From Prevotellaceae bacterium (GTDB lineage Bacteria > Bacteroidota > Bacteroidia > Bacteroidales > UBA932), in the NCBI GenBank assembly GCA_031270845.1, contig JAISXF010000025.1, positions 1-34,266 on the forward strand: a stretch of 34,266 nt of DNA, given 5' to 3'. The stretch's first letter is position 1. Every line of letters begins with the position of its first letter. The notes under the pieces are model-generated. The model was not told the DNA's origin, searched no databases, and saw only the letters and a program-made list of their open reading frames with translations. Shown here in pieces: positions 1 to 8,725 of the stretch. Made by a program: the position numbers and the translations under genes.

Positions 1-119
1 CACGGTGCGAGAGAGCAACAACACAGTGTCATTGGTTCCCCGCACGGTGCGGGAGAGCAACAACACAGTGTCATTGGTTCCCCGCACGGTGCGGGAGAGC
101 AACAACACAGTGTCATTGG
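1..119. repeat. 42-bp tandem array made of 21-bp palindrome steps (array A)
   Basis: Two full 42-bp units and most of a third run from the window edge, so the array probably continues to the left. The unit has two 21-bp halves, each opening with a CAC-N-GTG core; cores start at 1, 22, 43, 64, 85 and 106, exactly 21 bp apart. The first core sits in a perfect dyad, CCCGCACGGTGCGGG, and the second in ACACAGTGT. Copies are almost identical (one G/A difference at position 10). The array ends 39 bp before the start codon of the downstream DUF6261-like gene. There are no unique spacers, so it is not CRISPR. Confidence 0.92.
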
Positions 120-158
120 AATCCATTATTATTTTATATAAATTAAAATATCCATTCT

Positions 159-1109
159 ATGAAGAATTTACACCATCTTAGATTTAGACGATTGTTGTTT
201 CCGGCGCATTTTGATTTTTTTAAAGATGTGTCCATACAGCTGGCCGCAGCCGGCAACGCCCTTAAAACAGCCGTGGCGCCGTTGATGCCCGAATTTAATG
301 CGGCGCTAACCCTCGAAGACGCCGTGATGCAATGGGTACGTAAAAGCGTACTGACGGCCCGCATTGCCGAAGCCGACCAGACGGTCGATCGGGTACTGGT
401 GGGTATTAACGCCATCGTGCAGGCGTCGTTGCACGCTTCGTCGGCCACCGTCGTCGCCGCCGCCGAAAGGGTGCATATCATGCTGAAAGAATACGGCAAC
501 GTGGCACGCGAGGCCTACAACGAAGAGGCCGGCGACGTGCGGGCAATCCTCGAACACTTTACCGGCGCATCCGCCGCCGACGTCGTTACCCTCGGCCTGA
601 CCACCTGGGTTACCGACCTCAACACCGGCTTCAATACCTTTAAAAACCTGCTCCGGCAGCGCGATACCGAGCAGGGTACCAAGCCGGCCTATACGGCTAC
701 CGACGTGCGCAAACGCATCGAAACCGTGTGGCACCAGATGGTTTACATTATCGACGCCCACAGCGTCGTCGGCGAATCGACCGATTTCGATGCATTTATC
801 GACCTGCTTAATCCGACTATTGACCGCCTGAATGCGCAGTTTTCCCGCACCGTCAAAGACCTCTCCGAGGACGACCATACCGTTATCGAACCCATCCCCG
901 CACAGCTCTATACCGGCGCCCCGGTGGTGGTGATACCGGTTGTCTATTATCACGAAGACGACAACCCGCCCGTGGCGCTCGAGCTGGGCAAGGATTTTTC
1001 GGTAACCTACAAAAATAATGTCAACGCAGGCATGGCGCAGCTCACCATCTACGGCAAGGGCGGCTACAAGGGGCAGGTCGGCCGCGCCTTCGACATCGTT
1101 AACGGTTAA
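159..1109 (+). CDS. DUF6261-like protein, copy 1 (316 aa)
   Basis: Function unknown. I recognise the general form of the DUF6261 family of Bacteroidetes; the name is from memory. Residues ~1-240 look mostly helical with no signal peptide or membrane segment. Residues ~245-316 form a beta-rich tail (YTG near the start, LELGKDFSVTYKNN at ~274-287, then GKGGYKG), resembling the bacterial Ig-like modules usually found in secreted surface proteins. Homologues lie at 7738-8685 and 33985-34266; the tail is the best-conserved part. The ATG at 159 is the first in-frame start after array A, and the AT-rich leader (120-158) has no clear TAnnTTTG box. A terminator hairpin follows at 1172. The gene is convergent with ahpC. 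Confidence 0.85.
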   Translation: MKNLHHLRFRRLLFPAHFDFFKDVSIQLAAAGNALKTAVAPLMPEFNAALTLEDAVMQWVRKSVLTARIAEADQTVDRVLVGINAIVQASLHASSATVVAAAERVHIMLKEYGNVAREAYNEEAGDVRAILEHFTGASAADVVTLGLTTWVTDLNTGFNTFKNLLRQRDTEQGTKPAYTATDVRKRIETVWHQMVYIIDAHSVVGESTDFDAFIDLLNPTIDRLNAQFSRTVKDLSEDDHTVIEPIPAQLYTGAPVVVIPVVYYHEDDNPPVALELGKDFSVTYKNNVNAGMAQLTIYGKGGYKGQVGRAFDIVNG

Positions 1110-1171
1110 TGATTAATTATTACCGGCTCTCTTAGGCCAGTGCCTGAATCAGGATTGATTGATTCCATTAA

Positions 1172-1204
1172 AAAAATGCCGCCCCAGTACGGAGCGGCAT
1201 TTTT
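1172..1204. terminator. Bidirectional rho-independent terminator
   Basis: A stem of AAAATGCCGC pairing with GCGGCATTTT, with a loop of about 11 nt, is flanked by an A-run on the left and a T-run on the right. It therefore works on both strands and lies between the convergent DUF6261-like gene and ahpC. Confidence 0.85.
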
Positions 1205-1224
1205 CAATATCCAATATTCGCTGT

Positions 1225-1791
1225 TTAGATTTTCCCGACCAGGTCGATGGAGGGTTTGAGGGTGGCATCGCCTTTTTTCCATTTGGCGGGGCATACTTCG
1301 TCGGGGTGCGCGGCCACAAACTGCGCGGCTTCGACCTTGCGCAACAGCTCGTCGGCATTGCGGCCGATGCCGTTGTCGTGAATTTCGGCCAGCTTAATCT
1401 GCCCTTCGGGATTGACTACAAACGTCCCGCGGTAAGCCATGCCGTCTTCTTCAATCAACACGCCAAAAGCGCGACTCAATGCGCCGGTATGGTCTGCCAG
1501 CATCGGATAGTTGATTTTCCGGATGGTTTCGGAGGCGTCGTGCCAGGCCTTATGCACAAAGTGGGAGTCGGTGCTTACGGAATAAACTTCGACACCCATT
1601 TGCTGAAACCGGGCATACTTGTCGGCGATGTCGGCGAGCTCGGTCGGGCACACAAAGGTGAAATCGGCCGGGTAGAAGAAGAAAATCGCCCACTTTCCTT
1701 TTACGTCGTGGTGCCCGATGGTTTTGAATTTCCCTTGATGATACGCTTGCAGCGAAAATTCGGGAAGCTGTGAATTGATAATTGGTTGCAT
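1225..1791 (-). CDS. ahpC: Alkyl hydroperoxide reductase C (typical 2-Cys peroxiredoxin)
   Basis: This cytoplasmic peroxiredoxin reduces H2O2, organic peroxides and peroxynitrite. At 188 aa it has the normal AhpC length. The peroxidatic Cys48 lies in FTFVCPTE and the resolving Cys167 in EVCPAKW, the usual 2-Cys pair. The Pro and Thr two and five residues before the peroxidatic Cys (PxxxTxxC) are present. The gene is divergent from oxyR with a 115-bp shared regulatory region. Its usual reductase partner ahpF is not in the window, so AhpC must be recycled by a gene elsewhere or by a thioredoxin-type system. Confidence 0.96.
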   Translation of the reverse strand: MQPIINSQLPEFSLQAYHQGKFKTIGHHDVKGKWAIFFFYPADFTFVCPTELADIADKYARFQQMGVEVYSVSTDSHFVHKAWHDASETIRKINYPMLADHTGALSRAFGVLIEEDGMAYRGTFVVNPEGQIKLAEIHDNGIGRNADELLRKVEAAQFVAAHPDEVCPAKWKKGDATLKPSIDLVGKI

Positions 1792-1834
1792 AATCTTTTC
1801 TTTTTAATGAATATTATTTTTTTAAATTTTTATG

Positions 1835-1866
1835 CAAATGTAGGGGTATTATCGACGAATGTCAAA
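1835..1866 (-). promoter_or_regulatory. ahpC promoter (Bacteroidetes type)
   Basis: Read on the minus strand, a -33 TTTG (1866-1863) is followed after 20 nt by TACATTTG (1842-1835), a full match to the Bacteroidetes -7 consensus TAnnTTTG. It predicts a transcript start near 1828 and a leader of about 37 nt. Any OxyR site should overlap here, but I could not define its operator. Confidence 0.75.
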
Positions 1867-1877
1867 CTGATATTTTT

Positions 1878-1885
1878 TATCTTTG
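1878..1885 (+). promoter_or_regulatory. oxyR -7 promoter box
   Basis: TATCTTTG matches TAnnTTTG exactly and ends 21 nt before the oxyR ATG. No clear TTTG -33 box is seen at the usual spacing, which would suit a weak or autoregulated promoter. Confidence 0.6.
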
Positions 1886-1906
1886 CATAAATAAAATTGA
1901 TGCACT

Positions 1907-2848
1907 ATGAATATACAACAATTGGAATACATTATTGCCGTCGATAATTTCCGGCATTTCGCCAACGCCGCCGAGGCTTGCGCCGTTACACAACCGACGC
2001 TGAGTATGATGATTCAAAAGTTTGAAGAGGAGCTGGGTATAAAAATTTTCGACCGGTCGAAACATCCGGCAGAACCCACCGCTATCGGCAGACAGGTTAT
2101 CGAGCAGGCGCGGATTTCGCTCCGGCATTTCCGGCAAATAAAGGAGATTGTCGCCAATGAACAGCATACCGTGCAGGGACGTTTCCGGATGGGCATTATT
2201 CCGACCATTGCGTCGTACCTGGTGCCGGTATTGCTCCAGCAACATCAGAGCCAGCATCGCGAAGTGGAACTCACCCTGCAGGAGCGCACCACCGGCAACC
2301 TCATTAACGACATCCTGAACGGTACGCTGGACGGCGGCATCCTCGCCGGCCCGCTCAATCATCCCGGTCTGGCCGAATATCCGGTTTATTACGAAAAATT
2401 TTATGCGTATGTCTCGCCTCTCGACCCCGCTTACAAAGAGCGGGAAATTGATTTGGACACGCTGGACATCGGGCGCATGTGGCTGCTGGAAAACGAACAC
2501 TGCCTCCGGGGACAAATCGAACGCCTGTGCCGGATGAAGAAAACAGCGCAGGGCGAAGCCGCTCCCGTCCGGTACGAGTCGGGAAGCATTGATACGCTTA
2601 TTAATGTCGTTGATTATAATCCGGGATTAACAATCATCCCCGAAATGCACGCCATGGGGCTCAACGAGGACAAGCAGGAAAACCTGCGCCCCTTCAAAAA
2701 CCTGACCGCCGTAAGGGAAGTGAGCCTCGTGGTGAGCCGCGATTATGTACGCAAAACCCTCTTGCGCGCGATTCAGGATATTATCCGAAGCTCCGTACCC
2801 AAATCCATGCAGAACCCTGAGCTGAAAGCGCACGTGGTGGACTTGTAG
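1907..2848 (+). CDS. oxyR: OxyR, LysR-type peroxide-sensing regulator
   Basis: This transcription regulator senses peroxide through a disulfide switch. The 313-aa protein has an N-terminal LysR winged helix (residues ~1-60, containing AVTQPTLSMMIQKFEEELG) and a substrate-binding-like effector domain from ~90. The redox motif ENEHCLRGQIERLC places cysteines at 199 and 208, the same numbers and nine-residue spacing as the sensor pair of E. coli OxyR. Divergence from ahpC is the classic arrangement for a regulator and its target. Confidence 0.95.
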   Translation: MNIQQLEYIIAVDNFRHFANAAEACAVTQPTLSMMIQKFEEELGIKIFDRSKHPAEPTAIGRQVIEQARISLRHFRQIKEIVANEQHTVQGRFRMGIIPTIASYLVPVLLQQHQSQHREVELTLQERTTGNLINDILNGTLDGGILAGPLNHPGLAEYPVYYEKFYAYVSPLDPAYKEREIDLDTLDIGRMWLLENEHCLRGQIERLCRMKKTAQGEAAPVRYESGSIDTLINVVDYNPGLTIIPEMHAMGLNEDKQENLRPFKNLTAVREVSLVVSRDYVRKTLLRAIQDIIRSSVPKSMQNPELKAHVVDL

Positions 2849-2883
2849 AGGATACTGCCCGGTCTTAAAACATCACCAAAACC

Positions 2884-2902
2884 TGATGTGAGCAGCACAT
2901 CA
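2884..2902. terminator. Weak hairpin between convergent oxyR and GH92 genes
   Basis: TGATGTG pairs with CACATCA around a 5-nt loop in the 104-bp gap. There is no T-tract on either side, so intrinsic termination is doubtful. Confidence 0.3.
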
Positions 2903-2952
2903 ACCGTTAATCTTCAATAATAAATATGGAATGGCGAAAGCGCGCTCCTCTC

Positions 2953-5088
2953 CTACTCTACCGTTATCTCCAGCGTTTTTCCTTCCTGTAACTGACCGTG
3001 CGAAACAAAATACCCTTCCAGCGGCTGGCCGTTGTAAGTAATCGTGCGTATCTTGCGACCGGTGTTTCGCCTGCGGACGGTAAAGCGGACGCCGTCAAGG
3101 GCAAAGGAGACGCGGTCGAAAAGGGGAACGGTTACTACATAGCGGTCGTCGGCAGGGGAGAAGGGGTAAAAACCAATGGCATTAAACACATACCACGACG
3201 ACATCTCGCCGGCGTCGTCCATGCCGGCAAGCGCCAGGCCATGCTCACCCATGCCGTAAAAGTGGTTGAGGAGGGTGTCGAGGAGGGCTTGCGTCTTTTC
3301 CTGTTTTCCGACAAAGTAATACAGATAGGGAAAGTTGTGGTCGGGCTGGTTGCCGTGGCAGTACTGGCCTATAAAGCAGGAGAGATTATGGGCTTCGTAC
3401 CCCTGCCAGGGTATCGTGAAGAGGGAATCGAGTTTTTGCTCAAAGGCGGCGGCGCTCCCGTAAAGGCTTATAAGCCCGGCGACATCATGCGGGGCGAAGA
3501 AGGAGGACTGCCATGCATTAGCCTCACGATACATGTATTCGTAGTAGGGGAAACAGGGGTCGAAGGCCGGTATCCAGCGACCGTCGGCGAGGCGTCCGCG
3601 CATAAGGCCGGTCGCGGTATCGAAGAGGTTGCGATAGTTAGCCGTACGGGGGATTAACATGCGGTAAGCGGCGGTGTCGTTCAGGGCTTTGGCAAGGAGG
3701 GCAACGGCGTAGTCGTCGTAAGCGTATTCGAGGGTCTTGGTTACGGCAGCGTGGGCTACGGTTTCGAGGACAGGATGCTCAAGGTCGGGTTCGGAGATGT
3801 ACCCTTTTTCGATATACTCATTGAGGTGCGGGCGGCTCCGGCTCTCAATTGTCGCATTGCGAAGCATAAGCCGGTAGGCACGCTCGACATCGAATCCACG
3901 CAGGCCGCGCAGATAGACGCCGGCAACAAACACCGAAGCATGGTCGCCATGAAAGAACGTGGGCATAAAGCCGCCGCGTTTTTCGCCTTTGTCGGTAATA
4001 GAACGGATGACATCAACCGCAACATCGGGCGCAAGCATGGATAAGAGCACCAATTTATTTCTATAATCGTCCCAGAACGAGGGGTCGGTGTAGTAGCGAA
4101 AGCCGGGATTGACAACATGGCCGGCAGCGTCGGTAAATTCGCCGCCGACATCGCTGCGCAGCGCCGGCCACAGGAAGGCGCGATAAAGGCTTGAGTAAAA
4201 GAGCCGGCGCTGGCGGTCGCTGCCCCCTTCGACACGTATTTTCGACAGCAGGGTTTCCCACGTGTCATCTGCCTTACGGCAAATATCATCAAACGATTCA
4301 GTCCCGACTTCGGCCATAAGGTTCGCCTTCGCATTGTCGATGCTGACGAAAGAAAATCCAATTTTCAGCTCAAGGGGGGCGCCGGCATCGCCGTCGTCGA
4401 AACGGACAAGGGTGATGGCATGCCGGCCATCGCGCAGTGAGTCAAGGGCGCGGACAGGGTCATTCGCGACAGCGTAAAAATAAATTTTCTCCCCCGCGTG
4501 CTGGTATCCGCCAAAAGCGAAATCGCCATCACGGTCGATTGACCACCCGCGAACGCGCTCATTTGCAACCGACAAATCAACAAGCAGCGTTTTCGCGGCG
4601 CCGTCGGGGAAGGTGTAACGGTGGCAGGCACAGCGCAGGGTGGCAGTCATTTCAGCATCAATACCATAGCGGTCGAGGCTGACGCGGTAGTAGCCGGGGC
4701 GCGCCGCCTCGCGGTCGTGGCTGAAGGCCGATGCATAATCGGCTGGCGTTACGGGGCCAACGACGGGCAACAGCGGGACATGGCACAGGTTCCAGTGGCC
4801 TTTGTTGGTGTGCGTGAAGGCATAAATCACCGTGTCCTCATACTGGTAGCCGGAGCCGCTGTGGAAGAGCGTAACGGGGCTCACCTGCACCATGCCATTC
4901 GGGAGAGCCGCCCCCGGAAACACCTCTGCCCCCCAGGTGCGGCGCGTAGGGGTATAGCCCAGGTCAACACTGTCCCAGAGGGTTGCGGTACCGAGTAAGG
5001 GATTGACATAATCCGTCAGGGGCGGCGTCGGAGTGCAACCCACCGCCAGCCCCCACAGGATAACGGAAATCGTAGCTAACTGTTTCAT
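2953..5088 (-). CDS. GH92 alpha-mannosidase family lipoprotein with Gln at the catalytic-acid position
   Basis: GH92 enzymes are calcium-dependent exo-acting alpha-mannosidases. The 711-aa protein starts with a lipoprotein signal (LAVGC, Cys18). Family landmarks are the N-terminal beta-sandwich block (FPGAALPNGMVQVSP, ~58-71), REANAWQ (~521-527), HGNQPDH (~578-584) and GMDDAGEMSSWYVF (~622-635). In most GH92 enzymes the third motif reads HGNEP, where Glu is the catalytic acid; here residue 581 is Gln. The stretch after Cys18 is TPTPP, without acidic residues, suggesting a periplasmic lipoprotein. The start lies 34 bp after the DUF4965 gene, so the two are probably cotranscribed. GH92 is clear; the exact linkage cleaved is not. 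Confidence 0.92.
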   Translation of the reverse strand: MKQLATISVILWGLAVGCTPTPPLTDYVNPLLGTATLWDSVDLGYTPTRRTWGAEVFPGAALPNGMVQVSPVTLFHSGSGYQYEDTVIYAFTHTNKGHWNLCHVPLLPVVGPVTPADYASAFSHDREAARPGYYRVSLDRYGIDAEMTATLRCACHRYTFPDGAAKTLLVDLSVANERVRGWSIDRDGDFAFGGYQHAGEKIYFYAVANDPVRALDSLRDGRHAITLVRFDDGDAGAPLELKIGFSFVSIDNAKANLMAEVGTESFDDICRKADDTWETLLSKIRVEGGSDRQRRLFYSSLYRAFLWPALRSDVGGEFTDAAGHVVNPGFRYYTDPSFWDDYRNKLVLLSMLAPDVAVDVIRSITDKGEKRGGFMPTFFHGDHASVFVAGVYLRGLRGFDVERAYRLMLRNATIESRSRPHLNEYIEKGYISEPDLEHPVLETVAHAAVTKTLEYAYDDYAVALLAKALNDTAAYRMLIPRTANYRNLFDTATGLMRGRLADGRWIPAFDPCFPYYEYMYREANAWQSSFFAPHDVAGLISLYGSAAAFEQKLDSLFTIPWQGYEAHNLSCFIGQYCHGNQPDHNFPYLYYFVGKQEKTQALLDTLLNHFYGMGEHGLALAGMDDAGEMSSWYVFNAIGFYPFSPADDRYVVTVPLFDRVSFALDGVRFTVRRRNTGRKIRTITYNGQPLEGYFVSHGQLQEGKTLEITVE

Positions 5089-5122
5089 AGTATATGATTT
5101 CTTACAAATTGTCGAAAGCTAT

Positions 5123-7597
5123 CTACTTATCGTGTTCGAGCAACCGGATAAAGAAGCCGCCGACCACCGAACGTGCCTGGAAGCCCCGCTGATTGGGGCG
5201 GTCGGTATAATACCAGTCGGACATCGGCACACGGTCAGGCGTCGCATTCGCGAATGCGTGCACCGGCCGGACAAGCGCCTGGAACGTCTCCGGGTCGTCG
5301 GAAAGGGTTGCCGTCCAAATAATCCAGTCGGCCTTCGTGTAGGTTTCGCGATTATCAAGCGGCAGTCCGTAAGGGTTCTGCTTAGTAAGATAAAACGCAA
5401 GCTCCTTCTCAGCCACCTCATCAGGAAATATATTCAGCCGTAATAATTTATTCCATACCAGATTATACTTCTGGCTCCACGACCCCGGCCTGTCGAACGT
5501 GAGGCGGTAGTGGTCGCCGTCGTCGGCCATTTGAAGCCATTCCTTTGCCATGGCTTTGGCCTTGTCATTACATACTTTAGCCAACTCCCGGTGGCCGAGC
5601 ATGGCGGCTAATTTGGCATAGGAAGCCACGCCGAGGATGGCCTTCACGGAAAGGTTGGCATTGTGCGCGAAGTGCCCGGCAAAGTCGTCGGTACATAATT
5701 GATTATCGGGGTCAAGGCCTTTTTCGACAAGGTAATCAGCCCAGGTCGTCAGCACGTCCCAGTGCCGCTCGGCGTAGCGTGCATTCCCTTCGCGTATGGC
5801 GATGGCGGCCGTCAGGATAAGCATGTTACCCGTCTCCTCGACGGGCATGTCGCCGCCGTAGGTTTGGCCATCGGCAACCGGGTACGTGCCCACGTCGTGC
5901 GCCGCGAAGGGCTTGCTCCACTTGCCGCTTTCGCTGTAATAAAAAATGTGGTTGAGCAACCCCTTGCAGAGCTCGACATTATACAAAAGGTAAAGAGGCG
6001 CCGACGGGTAGGTAACGTCAACCGTGCCAATCGAGCCATTGCTAAAGTTCTCCTTCGAGAGGAAGAGCAAATCGCCGTTGGGCGCCTGCACTAACTTGTG
6101 CGCCGCAATGGACTGCCTGTAAGCCACCGCACACAGCTCGGCGTACTCCTTGCCGCCTGCCATAGCCGCCTCGTGCATGAGGTGGGCGTCGAAGCGGTTG
6201 CATTTAGCGACAAGCCCGCGGTACTCGCTCGCCGCGAGGGCGAAGACATCCAAAATATCCTGCTCTCCGTCGCGGTTCCAATATGGGCGAAGGTGTTCGC
6301 CGAAGTATTGAATCGAATAGATATCGTCATAGCCCAGCATGATATTGTTCGACACCGCGCCGCTGACCGTTCCTAACGAATGAACGACAGAGAGATACCC
6401 GTCGGCATCGGCAGCAGGCGTCCCTTCGGGGATGGCTGCGCCGGCGAATGCGGCACGCGACGCAAGCGGGGCGGCAATCTGATAGCTGTATTCCTCACTG
6501 TCAGCCCCGCAGAGGTAGAAATAGCCCCAGTCGATGCGTACATTGTCGCCCTTCTTTTTCAGTATCTCCTGCGTTGTGCTGCCGGTCTTTAGAAACGTGA
6601 GGCCGTCGTGCCGAATTATTTCGGACACACTCTCCTGATGGGGCTTATTGAGCGCCCATGCCGGCGAAGCCTCAAAATACAGCGATACGTCGTGCGCCGC
6701 ACTGTCGTTCGGCAACACGCGATAGGTAAGGTAATTCACAGGCCTCGACACCAGCTCGAGGTCGTCGAGAAGCAGCGGCGCAGTGAACGTCAGCTCAAGG
6801 TCAACGGCGCCGCACGTGAAGCGATAATGCGTTTGCGTCGCCTGCACATCGACCGACGTCTGGACAGCCGCCTGGTCAAAAAACGCCTCCGCATATACCG
6901 GCACGCTTAAGCCGAAATCGACCAGCGCCTCGCCGGCGCGGTTCGTGCAGTGCGCGGCAATCACATTCTCGCCGGTTTTGAGCGCCGCCAGCGCGTCGCC
7001 CGACAGCGCCACCTGCTTGTTTTCGCCCCACGAATAGCCGCTGTTGACCACCTCAACGCCATTGATATAAATCACAATGTCGTCGTCGTGCGAATAGCGG
7101 AGGAAAACCTGCTGCCCGATGTCTTCGCTCAACACAAACGTCCGGCGCAGCCAAATATCATTATTCGGCGAACGCCACCGCGTCCGCACGGCCGTCTGAT
7201 GCCGCGTTCCGAACGCCGCATAGCCCTTTTTCCACGCCGAGTCATCAAACGCAGGCAAATACCAGCCCTTCGGAGGGGGCGCAAAAGTATAGGAGCCAAC
7301 CCACTGCTCCTGTTCGGCCATCGCAACGACCGTCTTCAGAAAGGGCGTCTCGGCGCCCATGAAACGATAAATTTGACCGTCCACACGGATAGCGCCTATA
7401 AAGGGGAAATCGGCGCCAGTCCAGTGCTTCACAGACCCGTCGTAGAGGTTATCCGTAAAAGACCACCCCGACGTATATGGGTCGATGCTTACCAGCGGGT
7501 AAGCAGGGGCGCGCAGCTCATTTTTAACGCCCGGCAAGTCAACATGACAGGCCGCGAGCCACAACGGCAACAGGAAAAGAACAGCAATCTTCTTCAT
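5123..7597 (-). CDS. DUF4965/glutaminase A-like lipoprotein
   Basis: The 824-aa product resembles Bacteroidetes proteins with the DUF4964, DUF5127, DUF4965 and DUF1793 order, named after fungal glutaminase A; the substrate is not established. The N-terminal LRAPAYPLVSIDPYTSGWS block (~28-46) is the DUF4964 signature. A galactose-binding-like beta-sandwich follows (~90-230, with LRYSHDDDIVIYINGVEV), and the C-terminal ~400 residues form the alpha/alpha barrel-like region. I start it at MKKIAVLF because that gives a proper lipoprotein signal (LAAC, Cys17); an upstream extension to 7726 would bury this signal and is rejected. It sits between DUF6261 copy 2 and GH92 in the PUL. I infer a role in glycan or glycopeptide degradation. 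Confidence 0.85.
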   Translation of the reverse strand: MKKIAVLFLLPLWLAACHVDLPGVKNELRAPAYPLVSIDPYTSGWSFTDNLYDGSVKHWTGADFPFIGAIRVDGQIYRFMGAETPFLKTVVAMAEQEQWVGSYTFAPPPKGWYLPAFDDSAWKKGYAAFGTRHQTAVRTRWRSPNNDIWLRRTFVLSEDIGQQVFLRYSHDDDIVIYINGVEVVNSGYSWGENKQVALSGDALAALKTGENVIAAHCTNRAGEALVDFGLSVPVYAEAFFDQAAVQTSVDVQATQTHYRFTCGAVDLELTFTAPLLLDDLELVSRPVNYLTYRVLPNDSAAHDVSLYFEASPAWALNKPHQESVSEIIRHDGLTFLKTGSTTQEILKKKGDNVRIDWGYFYLCGADSEEYSYQIAAPLASRAAFAGAAIPEGTPAADADGYLSVVHSLGTVSGAVSNNIMLGYDDIYSIQYFGEHLRPYWNRDGEQDILDVFALAASEYRGLVAKCNRFDAHLMHEAAMAGGKEYAELCAVAYRQSIAAHKLVQAPNGDLLFLSKENFSNGSIGTVDVTYPSAPLYLLYNVELCKGLLNHIFYYSESGKWSKPFAAHDVGTYPVADGQTYGGDMPVEETGNMLILTAAIAIREGNARYAERHWDVLTTWADYLVEKGLDPDNQLCTDDFAGHFAHNANLSVKAILGVASYAKLAAMLGHRELAKVCNDKAKAMAKEWLQMADDGDHYRLTFDRPGSWSQKYNLVWNKLLRLNIFPDEVAEKELAFYLTKQNPYGLPLDNRETYTKADWIIWTATLSDDPETFQALVRPVHAFANATPDRVPMSDWYYTDRPNQRGFQARSVVGGFFIRLLEHDK

Positions 7598-7655
7598 AAT
7601 GTTAAATGTTTTAATGAAAAATGAATAATAAGAACAGATTAACAGGTTGTGGGCA

Positions 7656-7739
7656 GCGAACAATGGTTTATGAACAGTGAGCCGCGAACGGCAGACGCCG
7701 CGAGGCGTCCGCCGTTCACCGATCACCGGTTGTCAGGTC
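7656..7739. repeat. Heptamer-register repeat between DUF6261 copy 2 and the DUF4965 gene
   Basis: About twelve consecutive 7-bp words share one register, including GCGAACA, ATGAACA, GCGAACG, CCGTTCA and CCGATCA. The block ends in the stop codon region of the DUF6261-like gene. It contains the hairpin listed separately. Word similarity is clear but imperfect. Confidence 0.6.
7687..7716 (-). terminator. Strong hairpin after DUF6261 copy 2, no T-tract
   Basis: AACGGC and GACGCC pair with GGCGTC and GCCGTT around a GCGA loop, with one A/C mismatch. Without a T-run it may act as an mRNA-stability or partial termination hairpin rather than a strong terminator. Confidence 0.45.
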
Positions 7740-8685
7740 ATTCAATAGTAAACGTGGCAACCTTGTTGCCCTTATAGGCTCCCTTACCCGTAACAATCAC
7801 TTCCGCCGTGCCGGGTTCGATGTTGTTTTTGTAAGTAAGCGAGAAGTCCTTGCCCAGTTCTAAGCGGACATCCTCTTCACCCTCCACGCGATAGAACACC
7901 GTCGGGACGACCGTTATCGCAACCCCGCTATATTGCTGGGTTTCGATGTCCTCAATGTAGGTACGCGTACCCTCAGAGAGGTCTTTTTTCGTGCGATTCG
8001 CATAATTGTCATTGAAATACTCAATTTCCACGTTGAGCGCTGTGATAAACGCATCAATGCCGGTAACGCTGGCCAATAGCGATGCCGCATCCAAATCCGC
8101 AACCATATCGCGGTACTGTTTGTCAATAATCTTGCGCACAGGTTCGACCGGGCCAATAGGCTTTGCGCTAGACTCGGCCTGCCGCAGGGCGAAGGTTTGC
8201 AGAAAAGCGTTTTTCCCCGCCGTCAGTTCGGTAACCCAGGCCGTAAGATTGAGCAGCGTAACCTTTGGCGCATAGGTATCGCTCGCAAAATCTTCGAGCA
8301 GCATACCCACCGCGAGGGTCTCCGATTCATACGACTGGCGTTCAATGCGCCCGTACTCGTCTAACCGCACCTTAAGGCTGTACGCCGCATCCCTTATGCT
8401 TGCTGTCGGATGACGCATCGACGCCGTAATTATCTCCCGAATACCCGTAATACAGTTGTCGATACGCTTATCATCGGCCGCTATAATTCTCGTGTATTCG
8501 CTCTTATTCATTCTCTGTATCAACGCTTCTTCCCTGGCAAGCTCGATTTTAAAGGGACCCAGCTTGGCCGCTAAGAAGGTTTTTATGTCTGTGGATGCCT
8601 CCACCTTGTCTAAAAAGACGATTAAGTACCGGCAATGCTCCCGATTGCGAAAGTACTTCAATAACGCTGTTGTTACTTTTACCAT
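7738..8685 (-). CDS. DUF6261-like protein, copy 2 (315 aa), inside the PUL
   Basis: This is a homologue of the gene at 159-1109 with nearly the same length and layout: a helical body of ~240 residues without signal peptide, then the Ig-like tail (LELGKDFSLTYKNN at ~275-288, GKGAYKG near the end). The body is clearly diverged from copy 1 (for example CRYLIVFLDKVEAS against RRLLFPAHFDFFKDVS), so the copies are old paralogues rather than a recent duplication. It is an odd neighbour for PUL enzymes, having no export signal or catalytic motif. Its upstream region (8686-9324) holds a palindrome, a 21-bp ladder and a good -7 box, suggesting it is an independent cassette inserted in the PUL. Function unknown. 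Confidence 0.85.
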   Translation of the reverse strand: MVKVTTALLKYFRNREHCRYLIVFLDKVEASTDIKTFLAAKLGPFKIELAREEALIQRMNKSEYTRIIAADDKRIDNCITGIREIITASMRHPTASIRDAAYSLKVRLDEYGRIERQSYESETLAVGMLLEDFASDTYAPKVTLLNLTAWVTELTAGKNAFLQTFALRQAESSAKPIGPVEPVRKIIDKQYRDMVADLDAASLLASVTGIDAFITALNVEIEYFNDNYANRTKKDLSEGTRTYIEDIETQQYSGVAITVVPTVFYRVEGEEDVRLELGKDFSLTYKNNIEPGTAEVIVTGKGAYKGNKVATFTIE

Positions 8686-8725
8686 GTTTGTTTTTTGGTT
8701 TATGTAAAAAATTTTATTTGAATTG

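Noticed and set aside
1-119. CRISPR array
   Set aside because: Whole 42-bp units are repeated with no unique spacers and there are no cas genes. The same applies to the 21-bp ladders, whose 9-11-nt spacers are far too short.
1792-1906. A specific OxyR operator
   Set aside because: I looked for an OxyR-type dyad between the ahpC and oxyR promoters and found only weak partial matches.
5123-7726. Longer start for the DUF4965 protein
   Set aside because: It would bury the lipoprotein signal peptide beginning at 7597.
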